Assembly (NCBI RefSeq): GCF_030505395.1
Contig: NZ_CP130044.1
Span: forward strand, 729,001 to 793,000
Origin: Asticcacaulis sp. ZE23SCel15
Lineage (GTDB): Bacteria > Pseudomonadota > Alphaproteobacteria > Caulobacterales > Caulobacteraceae
DNA length: 64,000 nt
Direction of reading: 5' to 3'
The notes under the pieces are model-generated. The model did not search any database and had not been told where the DNA came from. It saw only the letters and a program-made list of their open reading frames with translations. This document shows positions 55,709 through 64,000 of this stretch, in pieces; the stretch's first letter is position 1; every line of letters begins with the position of its first letter. Both the position numbers and the translations under genes were made by a program.

Positions 55709-57251
55709 TTAAAGTGTCACCCCGTTCTTCCAGATCGCGATCTCGCGTTCCTCGTTCTTTTCATTGCAGCTCGGCTGACCCGACGCGGTTTTCAGGATCA
55801 GATCCATCAAATCATCTGCCGTTTGGTCAAGTGTCTTCCCTTCTAAGGCCTGACCAGCATTAAAATCAATCCAGTGCGGCTTTTTATTCGCCAAAGCCGT
55901 GTTGGACGCGATCTTAAGCGTCGGTGCCGGAAAGCCGAGCGGCGTGCCGCGGCCTGTGGTGAACAACACAATCACCGCCCCTGCCGCCGTCAATGCAGTC
56001 GATGAAACCGCATCATTACCCGGCGCTTCTAGCAAGGACAGGCCGGGAACGGTCGTCCGTTCACCATAGCGCAAAACCTCATTAAGCTGACTTAAGCCGC
56101 CTTTTTGTACCGCGCCCAGTGATTTTTCCTCCAAGGTGGTAATACCACCGGCCTTATTGCCCGGCGACGGGTTTTCAAACACCGGCTGTTTGTGATCGAG
56201 GAAATACTGCTTAAAGTCATTGACCACATCGACGACGCCGTGAAAGACGGTCTCATCTTTGGCGCGCGCCATCAGGATGCGCTCGGCCCCGAAAATTTCC
56301 GGAATTTCGGTCATGATCGACTTGCCGCCCGCCAGGGCTACGCGGTCAGCGATTTTGCCCACCAGCGGATTGGCGGTCAGGCCGGAAAAACCGTCAGAAC
56401 CGCCGCATTTGACCCCGATAACCAGATCGGAAACCTGACATTCCTCACGCTGGTCTTTTTCGACTACGGCCACCAGTTCTTCCAGCGCTTCAAGACCCGC
56501 CTCATGCTCATCGTCGACCATCTGGGCAGCGAAATATTTGAGACGATCGGGTTCGCGCACGACTTCTTTGATCAGGGCGCTAAGTTGGTTGTTTTCACAG
56601 CCTAAGCCCACGATCAGCACCCCGCCCGCATTAGGGTGCGATGCCAATGCCGCCAGCAGTTTACGGGTATGATCAAGGTCATCGCCCAGTTGCGAACAGC
56701 CCAGCGGATGAGTTCAGGGCAAAGACCCCGTCAACACGGTCTTTGAAGCGTTCACCGGCGATCTTGGCCAGCCGCTCTGAGGTGCGCGCCACACAACCGA
56801 CCGTACATAATATCCAAATTTCATTGCGAATACCGACGCGGCCATCAGCACGGCGATAGCCCATAAAAGTATGGGCGTCAGGTGCATCACCGGGTTTGGG
56901 CGCAGGCTTAGGCTGATAGTCATAATCCTCAACCCCGCTTAAGGAGGTCACCAGATTATGGCTATGGATATGCTCGCCGCGTTTGATATCGACACTGGCA
57001 TGGCCGATGACAAACCCAAATTTGAGCACGTCCTGGCCCGCCGGAATGTCATAGAGCGCCAGCTTATGGCCCTTGGAGATATCGGCCTCAAGCACAAGAG
57101 GCGGCTGTCCGTCGATGTCAATCACCGTACCAGCAGGCAGCTCCTCAACCGCAATCACCACATGGTCAGTGTCATGAACGCGCACATATCGGATCAGGGC
57201 ATGATCACCCTCACCCAGTTGGCCGCATCCGGTTTTAATGTCGTCTGGCAT
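55709..57251 (-). pseudogene. uxaA: Altronate dehydratase, single-base frameshift
   Basis: Both UxaA parts are present: the SAF domain and following linker from ATG 57251 (AVEELPAGTVIDIDGQPPL, HSHNLVTSLSG, FMGYRRADGRVGIRNEIW), and the catalytic C-terminal part (VLIVGLGCENNQL, VGVKCGGSDGFSGLTANPL). One extra base in GAGTTCAG (56713-56714, plus strand) breaks the frame after DGVFAL. Removing it restores THPLGCSQLGDDLDH and a protein of about 513 aa. As written it yields a 190-aa fragment. No other decay is seen, so the lesion is recent or a sequencing error. UxaA makes 2-keto-3-deoxygluconate from altronate. Confidence 0.85.
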
Positions 57252-57335
57252 AGTTTTCAAACCTTAAGGCCCTCTCTCCCGCAGGGCCGGTAGCACTTTG
57301 ATTTTAATTTGGACAGTCGCGTATTTTCGCGTTAT

Positions 57336-57350
57336 GGTAACCGGTGTCAT
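57336..57350. promoter_or_regulatory. Probable LacI-family operator, copy 1
   Basis: GGTAACCGGTGTCAT, the reverse of ATGACACCGGTTACC. It lies between the divergent uxaA and LacI genes, about 85 bp before uxaA. Confidence 0.65.
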
Positions 57351-57517
57351 TAATCTTTTTATGACCCGATAGCAAGCCCATCTTACACCTGAACGCAGTC
57401 CGCTGAAACCACATACATTCCGATGCCTGCCCGGCCGCCCCTCCCACGGCTTTCGCGCATCTTGTCATCACAATCGACGCACTTTACACATAAGCTGAAT
57501 TAGCTGGCCGGGAGCCC

Positions 57518-58624
57518 ATGACCTTACCCCCCCAAACTCAACCCGTTAAACCTTCCGCCGCGGACCCTGTCGAAGAGTTCCTGAAGCGGCGCAAAAAAGC
57601 GACCATAAATGATGTCGCCGCACTTGCACGGGTATCCAAAAAGACCGTCTCCCGCATCATCAATAACTCACCATCGGTGCGCGAAGAAACCCGCGAAGCC
57701 GTCAATGCCATCATCGCCCGCATTGGCTTCCGGCCCGACCCGCAGGCGCGCGGTCTGGCCTTCCGGCGGTCGTTCCTGCTGGGGCTGATCTATGACAACC
57801 CCAATGCCCAGTACATCGTCAACATGCAGATGGGTATTCTGGATAAGGTGCGCGGCTCCGGCATCGAACTGGTGGTCCACCCGTGCGATAAAACCTCCGA
57901 CAGCTTCCTTGAGGAAATTCGTGACTTTGTGGAACTGCAACGGCTGTCGGGTGTGATCCTGCTGCCGCCGATCGCGGAAAACCGGCAACTGATTTAAGTT
58001 TTAGAAGAACTGGCCGTGCCGTTCGTGCGCATCACCGCCCGCCACGGTGATGATAATTCTCCGCCGATCAAGACCTCTCAGGTCGTGTCGCGTGATCGCA
58101 TGGGCTGCCAGCAGGCCGCCGACCATCTGGTTGAGCTTGGCCACCGACGCATCGGCTTTATCGAAGGCCCGCACACCTACGCTTCCGCCAAGGAGCGCCG
58201 ACAAGGCTTTGCCGAAGGTCTTAAGGCTCACGGCCTCGACATCGATCCCGCGATTACCGCCGAAGGGGCCTATTCGTTCGAATCCGGCTTTGAGGCAGGC
58301 CAGAAAATCCTAAGCCAGCCCGATCGCCCGACCGCCATCTTCGCGTCGAACGATGAGATGGCCATTGGTGCCTATAAGGCCGCCCTGCAAATGGGCCTGT
58401 CGGTGCCCGGTGACCTCAGCATTATCGGCTTTGACGATAGCCCGCTGGCGTCGCGCATCTACCCGGCCCTGACGACCGTGCGGCTGCCGATACGTGACAT
58501 GGGTCGCACGGCAGCGGAAACCCTGATTGATCAGGATAACCACCGCAAACACACCATGATTTTCGATGCAGCTCTGGTGGTGCGCGATTCCACAGCCCCC
58601 GCCCCCAAAACCTTCAAGCCGTAA
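57518..58624 (+). pseudogene. LacI-family uronate regulator with in-frame TAA
   Basis: A 369-codon LacI-type gene interrupted by TAA at codon 160 (57995-57997); reading continues in the same frame to 58624. The HTH is TINDVAALARVSKKTVSRII; the sugar-binding domain continues past the stop (VLEELAVPFVRITARHGDD, FASNDEMAIGAYKAALQMG, SIIGFDDSPLASRIYPALTT). Everything but the stop looks intact. One substitution (CAA, AAA or GAA to TAA) would explain it. A truncated 159-aa product would keep the DNA-binding part but not the effector site or dimer interface. Position between uxaA and uxaC suggests control of the uronate genes. Confidence 0.87.
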
Positions 58625-58673
58625 CGCGGCTATACGCTGAGATACCTTCGCAAATAGTCTCTGGACAAATGTG

Positions 58674-58688
58674 ATGACACCGGTTACC
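58674..58688. promoter_or_regulatory. Probable LacI-family operator, copy 2
   Basis: ATGACACCGGTTACC, about 75 bp before the uxaC start and identical over 15 bp to copy 1. Confidence 0.65.
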
Positions 58689-58763
58689 TATGCGACAGGG
58701 AGTAGCTGAAATGACCGGCCCAGCCAAAAGGTCCGGCGCTTCATAATTATTGGTAACGAATAC

Positions 58764-60176
58764 ATGCCCGAAGCCTTGAAACTGAATGAGGATCGCCTCT
58801 TTTCGAGCGATCCGTCCCAGCGCGCCATTGCCCGCGAACTGTACGCACTGGTCAAAGATTTTCCGATCCTCAGCCCGCACGGCCATACCGATCCGCAATG
58901 GTTTGCCGATAACGAGTCCTTCGGCAATGCCACGCAGCTATTTCTGGCGCCTGACCATTACATCTATCGCATGCTCTATTCGCAGGGCATCAGTATGGAC
59001 GATGTCGGTGTCGGTTCCAAGGCAGGACCCAGCCCGGCTGATGCGCGCACGGCCTGGAAGATTTTCGCCAAGAACCAGCACCTGTTCCGCGGCACGCCGA
59101 CGTCGATGTGGATGGGCTATGTCTTCGACCAGATCATGGGCTTTGAGGTCAAGCTGAGCGAAGAGACAGCGGATTTCTATTTCGACCGTATTGGGGAACT
59201 ACTGGCGTCCGACGCTTATCGCCCGCGCGCCCTGTTTGAACGCTTCAACATCGAACTGCTGGCGACGACGGAATTGCCGACCGATAGCTTAGAGCACCAC
59301 CAGAAAATCAAGGATTCCGGCTGGAAAGGCCGCGTGGTCACCGCCTATCGTCCCGATCCGGTGATTGATGCCGAACATGAGGATTTTAAATCCAAACTGA
59401 AAGTTTTTGGCGAACTGTCCGGCGAAGATGTCTATAGCTGGAAAGGCTATCTGCGCGCCCACCGCAACCGCCGTGACTTTTTCATGACCATGGGCGCCAC
59501 CTCGACCGACCACGGCCACCCGACCGCCAAGACCGCCAACCTGTCGGCAGTGGACGCCGAGGCCCTGTTTAACCGCATTATTCGCGGCGGGTTTAGCCTT
59601 GATGACGCCGAACTGTTCCGGGCTCAGATGCTGACCGAAATGGCGCGCATGTCGCTGGATGACGGCCTGACCATGCAGATCCATCCCGGCGCCTTCCGCA
59701 ACCATAACCTCAAGGTGTTTGAGACCTATGGCCGCGATAAGGGCTGCGACATTCCGCTGCCGACCAACTATGTCAACGATCTGAAACCCTTGCTGGACGC
59801 GTTCGGCAATGAAAAAGACCTGACCGTCATTCTGTTTACACTCGATGAAACCAGCTATGCCCGCGAATTGGCACCGTTGGCCGGACATTATCCGATCCTG
59901 AAACTTGGTCCGTCATGGTGGTTCCACGACTTACCCGAAGGCATGACCCGCTTCCGCGAGCAGGTGACGGAGACGGCCGGTTTCTACAACACCGTCGGCT
60001 TCAATGATGACACCCGTGCCTTCCTGTCGATCCCGGCCCGTCACGATGTCGCCCGCCGCATCGACGCCAACTTCCTGGCGCGACTGGTGGCAGAGCATCG
60101 GCTGGAACTGGACGATGCGGCACAAACCATCAAGGACCTCACATATAATCTTCCCAAAGCGGCCTATAAGCTTTAA
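58764..60176 (+). CDS. uxaC: Uronate isomerase
   Basis: 470 aa, the same length as E. coli UxaC. Isomerises glucuronate to fructuronate and galacturonate to tagaturonate in the cytoplasm. Amidohydrolase-like metal site at the start (FPILSPHGHTDPQWFAD); MQIHPGAFRNHN and ILKLGPSWWFHDLPEGMTRF in the second half. Intact. First gene of the uxaC-kduI-kduD run, with an operator-like site upstream. Confidence 0.93.
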   Translation: MPEALKLNEDRLFSSDPSQRAIARELYALVKDFPILSPHGHTDPQWFADNESFGNATQLFLAPDHYIYRMLYSQGISMDDVGVGSKAGPSPADARTAWKIFAKNQHLFRGTPTSMWMGYVFDQIMGFEVKLSEETADFYFDRIGELLASDAYRPRALFERFNIELLATTELPTDSLEHHQKIKDSGWKGRVVTAYRPDPVIDAEHEDFKSKLKVFGELSGEDVYSWKGYLRAHRNRRDFFMTMGATSTDHGHPTAKTANLSAVDAEALFNRIIRGGFSLDDAELFRAQMLTEMARMSLDDGLTMQIHPGAFRNHNLKVFETYGRDKGCDIPLPTNYVNDLKPLLDAFGNEKDLTVILFTLDETSYARELAPLAGHYPILKLGPSWWFHDLPEGMTRFREQVTETAGFYNTVGFNDDTRAFLSIPARHDVARRIDANFLARLVAEHRLELDDAAQTIKDLTYNLPKAAYKL

Positions 60177-60251
60177 GGGTGGATCAAACGTGATTTAAGA
60201 TGCTCCGATTTGATTGATCGGAGCATCTACTCCTCTCCCTGCGAGGCTTAC

Positions 60252-61112
60252 ATGTGCGATAAAATTTATCACAAAACCTACTACGCGACCCATCCGGACA
60301 TGATGACCAATGTCGGCAATCAGGATCTGCGCGATAAGTACCACATGGGCGGCCTGTTCAAAGCCGATGAGATTGTGCTGAATTACACGCACTTTGAACG
60401 CTTCGTTATCGGCGGCGCGGCACCAGTGAACGGCGTCGTCAAGCTGCCGGATCAGACGGAACCGGCGTCTGCGGCCGGTCATCCGTTCCTGGAACGCCGC
60501 GAACTGGGCGTTATCAATGTCGGTTCCGGTTCCGGGGTGGTGACCATTGACGGCGTTGACTATAACTTAAGCCAAAAGGACGGCCTTTATGTGCCGATGG
60601 GCACGGCTGAGGTACTGTTCAAGTCGGACGATGCCGCCAACCCCGCCAAATATTATCTGACATCTACGCCTGCCCATCAGCGCTATGAGACCGTCAAGAT
60701 TTCGATCGATAAGGCGGTCCCGCTGGAGCGCGGATCGCTGGAACAGTCGAACCAGCGCGTCATCTATCAGTACATCGTACCGACCACCGCCAAGTCCTGC
60801 CAGCTTCTGCTCGGCTTGACGGAACTGGCACCCGGTTCGGTCTGGAACACCATGCCGCCGCACCTGCATGATCGCCGCTCAGAGGTTTATTTCTACTATA
60901 ACCTCGGTGACAATGATCGCGTCTTCCACTTTATGGGTGAGCCGGATAACTGCCGCCATATCATTATGCAGAATGACGAAGCCGTCGTCTCGCCACCGTG
61001 GTCGATTCACATGGGTGCCGGGACATCGAACTACACCTTCATCTGGGCGATGGGCGGGGAAAACCTCGACTACACCGACATGAACGTGCTCGACATCTGC
61101 CAGTTAAAATAA
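60252..61112 (+). CDS. kduI: 5-keto-4-deoxyuronate isomerase
   Basis: 286 aa from ATG 60252 with GAGG before it. Cupin-fold zinc enzyme converting 5-keto-4-deoxyuronate, the product from unsaturated uronates, to 3-deoxy-D-glycero-2,5-hexodiulosonate. Metal ligands in [16 protein letters not shown] and [10 protein letters not shown]. It is followed by kduD after 54 nt, so the two steps are cotranscribed. Its presence shows that unsaturated oligouronides (pectin lyase products) are the intended food. Confidence 0.93.
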   Translation: MCDKIYHKTYYATHPDMMTNVGNQDLRDKYHMGGLFKADEIVLNYTHFERFVIGGAAPVNGVVKLPDQTEPASAAGHPFLERRELGVINVGSGSGVVTIDGVDYNLSQKDGLYVPMGTAEVLFKSDDAANPAKYYLTSTPAHQRYETVKISIDKAVPLERGSLEQSNQRVIYQYIVPTTAKSCQLLLGLTELAPGSVWNTMPPHLHDRRSEVYFYYNLGDNDRVFHFMGEPDNCRHIIMQNDEAVVSPPWSIHMGAGTSNYTFIWAMGGENLDYTDMNVLDICQLK

Positions 61113-61166
61113 GCGCTTACGGCTCCCCGGCACGCCGGGGCGTATAGAAAATAGGGAAATACTATC

Positions 61167-61922
61167 ATGACACAACCATTCGATCTGACCGGCAAGGTCG
61201 CCCTTGTCACCGGTGCCAATACGGGGCTGGGCCAAGGCATCGCCATTGCGCTGGCTGAGGCCGGTGCCGATATCGCCGCCGCGGGTATCGTGCCGGCTGA
61301 TGAGACGGCTGAAAAGATCAAGGCTCTGGGCCGCAAGTTCATCAATATCGACGCCAACCTGATCACGATTGAGCCGGTTGACCGCATCGTCAAGGAAACC
61401 CTCGACGGCCTCGGTGGCCTCGATATCCTCGTCAACAATGCCGGTCTGATCCGCCGCGCCGATGCTGTTGAATTCTCGGAAAAAGACTGGGACGACGTCA
61501 TGAATGTCAACATCAAGTCGGCCTTTTTCATGTCGCAGGCCGCCGGCAAGCACTTCATTGCCCAAGGCTATGGCAAGATCATCAACATCGCCTCTATGCT
61601 GTCGTTCCAAGGCGGCATCCGCGTCCCGTCCTATACGGCGTCAAAGTCCGGCATCGCCGGTATCACCCGTCTGCTGGCCAACGAATGGGCCGCTAAGGGC
61701 ATCAACATCAACGCCATCGCACCGGGCTATATGTCGACCGACAACACCGCCCAGATCCGCGCCGATGAAGCCCGCAACAAGTCGATCCTCGACCGCATCC
61801 CGGCCGCCCGCTGGGGTGATCCGGCCGACCTTGGCGGCACGGCGGTGTTCCTGGCGTCGCGCGCCTCGGACTATGTCAACGGCGCGGTTATCCCGGTCGA
61901 CGGCGGTTGGTTAGCGCGCTAA
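61167..61922 (+). CDS. kduD: 2-keto-3-deoxygluconate 5-dehydrogenase
   Basis: 251-aa short-chain dehydrogenase reducing the KduI product to 2-keto-3-deoxygluconate. NAD site VTGANTGLGQGIAIA, NNAG, catalytic Ser in IASMLSFQGG and YTASKSG (YxxxK). Typical C-terminus VIPVDGGWLAR. A strong bidirectional terminator follows. Confidence 0.92.
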   Translation: MTQPFDLTGKVALVTGANTGLGQGIAIALAEAGADIAAAGIVPADETAEKIKALGRKFINIDANLITIEPVDRIVKETLDGLGGLDILVNNAGLIRRADAVEFSEKDWDDVMNVNIKSAFFMSQAAGKHFIAQGYGKIINIASMLSFQGGIRVPSYTASKSGIAGITRLLANEWAAKGININAIAPGYMSTDNTAQIRADEARNKSILDRIPAARWGDPADLGGTAVFLASRASDYVNGAVIPVDGGWLAR

Positions 61923-61947
61923 TCCAGACTGGCGCTTAGTCAAAAAG

Positions 61948-61982
61948 AAAATCCCTTCCGTTTGCACGGAAGGGATTTTTTG
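61948..61982. terminator. Bidirectional terminator between kduD and the RpiB-like gene
   Basis: AAAATCCCTTCCG-TTTGCA-CGGAAGGGATTTT, perfect 13 bp, with T and A runs outside. Confidence 0.92.
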
Positions 61983-62004
61983 TATCCGCTAAGGCTATAA
62001 TCGC

Positions 62005-62643
62005 TTAGCCGACAAGACCTTTGATATAGGCCTTCATCTCTTCGTCCTGCGCATTGGCAAAGAAGTATTCTGAGAACTTCTCACCGGCCACAGCCGCCTT
62101 CAGCAGGTCCTGATCAATGGTCTTGAGGACGGTCAGCATGTCCTTACAAGACGCAGCCTTGAGGTCCTTCAGGATGCCACGGTTCTTGGCCATGATTTCG
62201 GCGCGCTCTTTCGGGTAGCCCAGACCACGCTCACCGTCGAACAGCTTACGATACACGTCCTGCAGGTTCAGTTCAGCGGCCCAGCCAAAGCCTTTGGCGT
62301 AGGGCATGGAAATCGCGTTGCCGTCATTGATCTGACCAAACAGGAAGGCGTCGGTCGGGTCGATCACCAGACCACAGAAAACGCCCGGCATAGAGTTACA
62401 GGCAAGCATGGCGCCCATACCGGTGCCGCAGCCCGTGACAACGAAATCGGCAGCTTTTGAGTTCAGCAGGATACCGGCCAGCAGGCCGTTCATGACGTAG
62501 GTCAGAGAGGCCTTGTCGTCGGCGCCATACATACCATAGTTAAACACCGTGTGGCCGAGCGGCTCGGCAACCGTCTTGAGCGCGTCGAAAATGATGCCGT
62601 TCTTGGCGGCCTGGCTGTTCTCGTTGATCAGAGCAATTTTCAT
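62005..62643 (-). CDS. RpiB/LacA/LacB-family sugar isomerase
   Basis: 212 aa from ATG 62643. The family fold shows in MKIALINENSQAAKNGIIFD and in the active-site loop FVVTGCGTGMGAMLACNSMP with its Cys. It is longer than RpiB (about 150 aa), with an extra C-terminal helical part. In streptococci an RpiB/LacAB-type enzyme (DhuI) does the KduI reaction with an SDR partner, so a second route for unsaturated uronates is plausible here. It is transcribed away from the ABC gene across a shared operator-like site. Confidence 0.8.
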   Translation of the reverse strand: MKIALINENSQAAKNGIIFDALKTVAEPLGHTVFNYGMYGADDKASLTYVMNGLLAGILLNSKAADFVVTGCGTGMGAMLACNSMPGVFCGLVIDPTDAFLFGQINDGNAISMPYAKGFGWAAELNLQDVYRKLFDGERGLGYPKERAEIMAKNRGILKDLKAASCKDMLTVLKTIDQDLLKAAVAGEKFSEYFFANAQDEEMKAYIKGLVG

Positions 62644-62766
62644 GAGAATGTCTTTCTGCGTATTTATGCGTGAATATGCGCGTAGTCGCTTCAATAGCCC
62701 CCGAACGTCGCCTCAGCAACCCCGCATGGCCCCAATTTTTAGCTTTATATATAATCGGCGTTGAAA

Positions 62767-62781
62767 ATGACACCGGTTTCC
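62767..62781. promoter_or_regulatory. Probable LacI-family operator, copy 3
   Basis: ATGACACCGGTTTCC, one base different from copies 1 and 2. It lies between the divergent RpiB-like and ABC ATPase genes, so it could control both. Confidence 0.62.
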
Positions 62782-62831
62782 TATACGAAGGATCACAATA
62801 GCAAAAATAACAAAATACACAGCGGGGAAAC

Positions 62832-63956
62832 GTGACTTCAAGCAGCGTCAGGCTTAGCGCCGTCACCAAATCGTTTAACGGCACCGATGTCATCAAGGGT
62901 GTGAGCCTTGATGTCAAAAAGGGCGAACTGGTCGTATTCGTCGGCCCGTCCGGCTGTGGCAAGTCCACCTTGCTGCGCCTGATTGCAGGCCTTGAGACCC
63001 CGACATCCGGTGAAATCGTTATCGCCGATAAGGACGTGACCTACGCCCACCCGTCAAAGCGTGGCGTGGCGATGGTGTTTCAATCCTACGCCCTTTATCC
63101 GCACATGACAGTCGAAGACAACATCGCCTTTGCGCTTAAGATTTAGGGCCGCCCCAAGGCCGAAATCCGCGCCAAGGTCCATGAGGTTGCCGAGATTTTG
63201 CAACTGGATCATCTGCTGCAACGCCGCCCCAAGGCCCTGTCCGGCGGGCAGCGTCAGCGCGTCGCCATCGGGCGTGCCATTGTGCGCGAGCCGGATGTTT
63301 TCCTGTTCGATGAACCTCTGTCCAACCTTGATGCGTCTTTGCGCGGTCAGATGCGCGTCGAAATCGCCCGCCTGCACCGCAAGCTCGGCGCGACCTCGGT
63401 TTATGTGACCCATGATCAGGTCGAAGCCATGACTTTGGCCGACAAGATCGTTGTGCTGCGCGCAGGGTTGGTTGAGCAGGTCGGCTCACCCATGACCCTT
63501 TATCGCCATCCGGCCAATCTGTTTGTGGCCGGGTTTATCGGCTCGCCGCGCATGAACATTTTACCCGCGACCTTTGCCGGATCGACCGCCGACAGCGTGC
63601 GTATCCAGACGGCGCAAGGCTCACTGATCATCCCGCGCAAGGATGTATCAAAACCCGCGTCTGATAAAATCCAGTTGGGCTTGCGTCCGGAATCCTTAAG
63701 CTTCGCCGTGCCCGGCGCAGAGGCCCACCTGACCGGCTACGTCACCCTGATTGAGCGCCTCGGCGGGGAAACCTTTGCCTATGTCGCCCTCAAAGAGTTT
63801 GAGTGCGAGCCGATCATCATCAAGCTGGACGGCGAAACCCCGGTTCATAACCATCAGGAAGTGGCCCTGACCATCGACCTGAAACGCGCCCATCTGTTTG
63901 ACGCGGACGGTATGGCGCTCGGCCACGCGCCCGACTTTGATCCGACTCAGGTGTAG
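62832..63956 (+). pseudogene. Sugar ABC-transporter ATPase with in-frame TAG
   Basis: A 375-codon gene of the UgpC/MalK/MsmK type from GTG 62832. Walker [11 protein letters not shown]-loop [10 protein letters not shown], then TAG at 63144-63146 (codon 105) after NIAFALKI. The frame continues unchanged with [10 protein letters not shown], signature [12 protein letters not shown], Walker [17 protein letters not shown] and a TOBE domain. A CAG-to-TAG or AAG-to-TAG change would suffice. The truncated product lacks the signature and Walker B, so it cannot be active. It would energise uptake of a (oligo)uronide or other glycan-derived sugar. Confidence 0.88.
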
Positions 63957-63964
63957 AGGCCGCC

Positions 63965-64000
63965 ATGTTCAATGACAAAAAAATTGGCTCGCTCTATGTC
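63965..64000 (+). CDS. Start of a further gene, cut by the window end
   Basis: ATG at 63965, 8 nt after the ABC ATPase stop, with 12 codons visible (MFNDKKIGSLYV). Too short to identify; by position it may belong to the same sugar-use operon. Confidence 0.45.
   Translation, partial: MFNDKKIGSLYV

Noticed and set aside
63144-63146. TAG as pyrrolysine or programmed read-through
   Set aside because: TAG ends many ordinary genes here (ilvC, cysD, cysNC), the residue is in a non-conserved loop, and no special context is seen.

Overview
The window looks like chromosomal DNA of a Caulobacterales alphaproteobacterium, most plausibly Asticcacaulis or a close relative. The evidence is the ChvI-ChvG-HprK-EIIA-HPr gene order with a short alphaproteobacterial HprK, a fused CysNC, an OmpA-type porin with a proline linker, a large TonB-dependent receptor, many PAS/MCP genes and a uronate cluster of pectin-user type. 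The genus is inference; the class is secure.

Layout. 0.1-2.5 kb: a ROK repressor and a LysR regulator. 2.7-6.5 kb: a periplasmic molybdenum aldehyde oxidoreductase operon (paoABC), divergent from the LysR gene and sharing a repeated LysR-type box with it. Right after paoC lies a chimeric ORF: a signal peptide joined to a near-copy of the last 266 bp of ilvD. 6.9-14.9 kb: methyltransferase, CBS protein, small unknown genes, M28 peptidase, two PAS proteins (one a soluble chemoreceptor) and a DUF4197 protein. 15-18.8 kb: sulfate activation (cysQ, cysD, cysNC). 18.9-19.5 kb: an AT-rich DUF2971 gene that looks acquired.

19.5-30.3 kb: branched-chain amino acid synthesis. ilvD is on the minus strand. 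Divergent from it are a probable leader peptide with attenuator, a free-standing IlvD-like C-terminal domain lacking the catalytic serine, then ilvC, ilvB, ilvM, ilvE, leuC, leuD and leuB. The gaps here are full of hairpins, several of one family whose arms change in a compensating way. 30.3-40.9 kb: housekeeping genes (DUF167, YggT, three tRNAs, an acyltransferase, an OmpA-like protein, a zf-CHCC protein, glyoxalase, polA, a chemoreceptor). 41-47.4 kb: an unknown 571-aa protein, chvI/chvG and the nitrogen/carbon PTS regulators hprK, EIIA and HPr. 47.4-54.2 kb: TonB receptor, YceI, an extradiol dioxygenase and two esterases.

54.2-64 kb: a hexuronate/pectin-monomer cluster: uxuB-like, uxaA, a LacI regulator, uxaC, kduI, kduD, an RpiB/LacAB-type isomerase and a sugar ABC ATPase. 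Three of these genes carry a single clean lesion each: a 1-nt frameshift in uxaA, an in-frame TAA in the LacI gene and an in-frame TAG in the ABC ATPase. A 15-bp motif, ATGACACCGGTTNCC, stands upstream of three transcription units and is the likely operator of the broken LacI regulator.

The strongest leads are the stand-alone IlvD-like domain behind an ilv leader, the ilvD-tail chimera behind paoC, the co-located lesions in the uronate regulon, and the family of covarying intergenic hairpins. All readings come from the sequence by eye; no database search was run.
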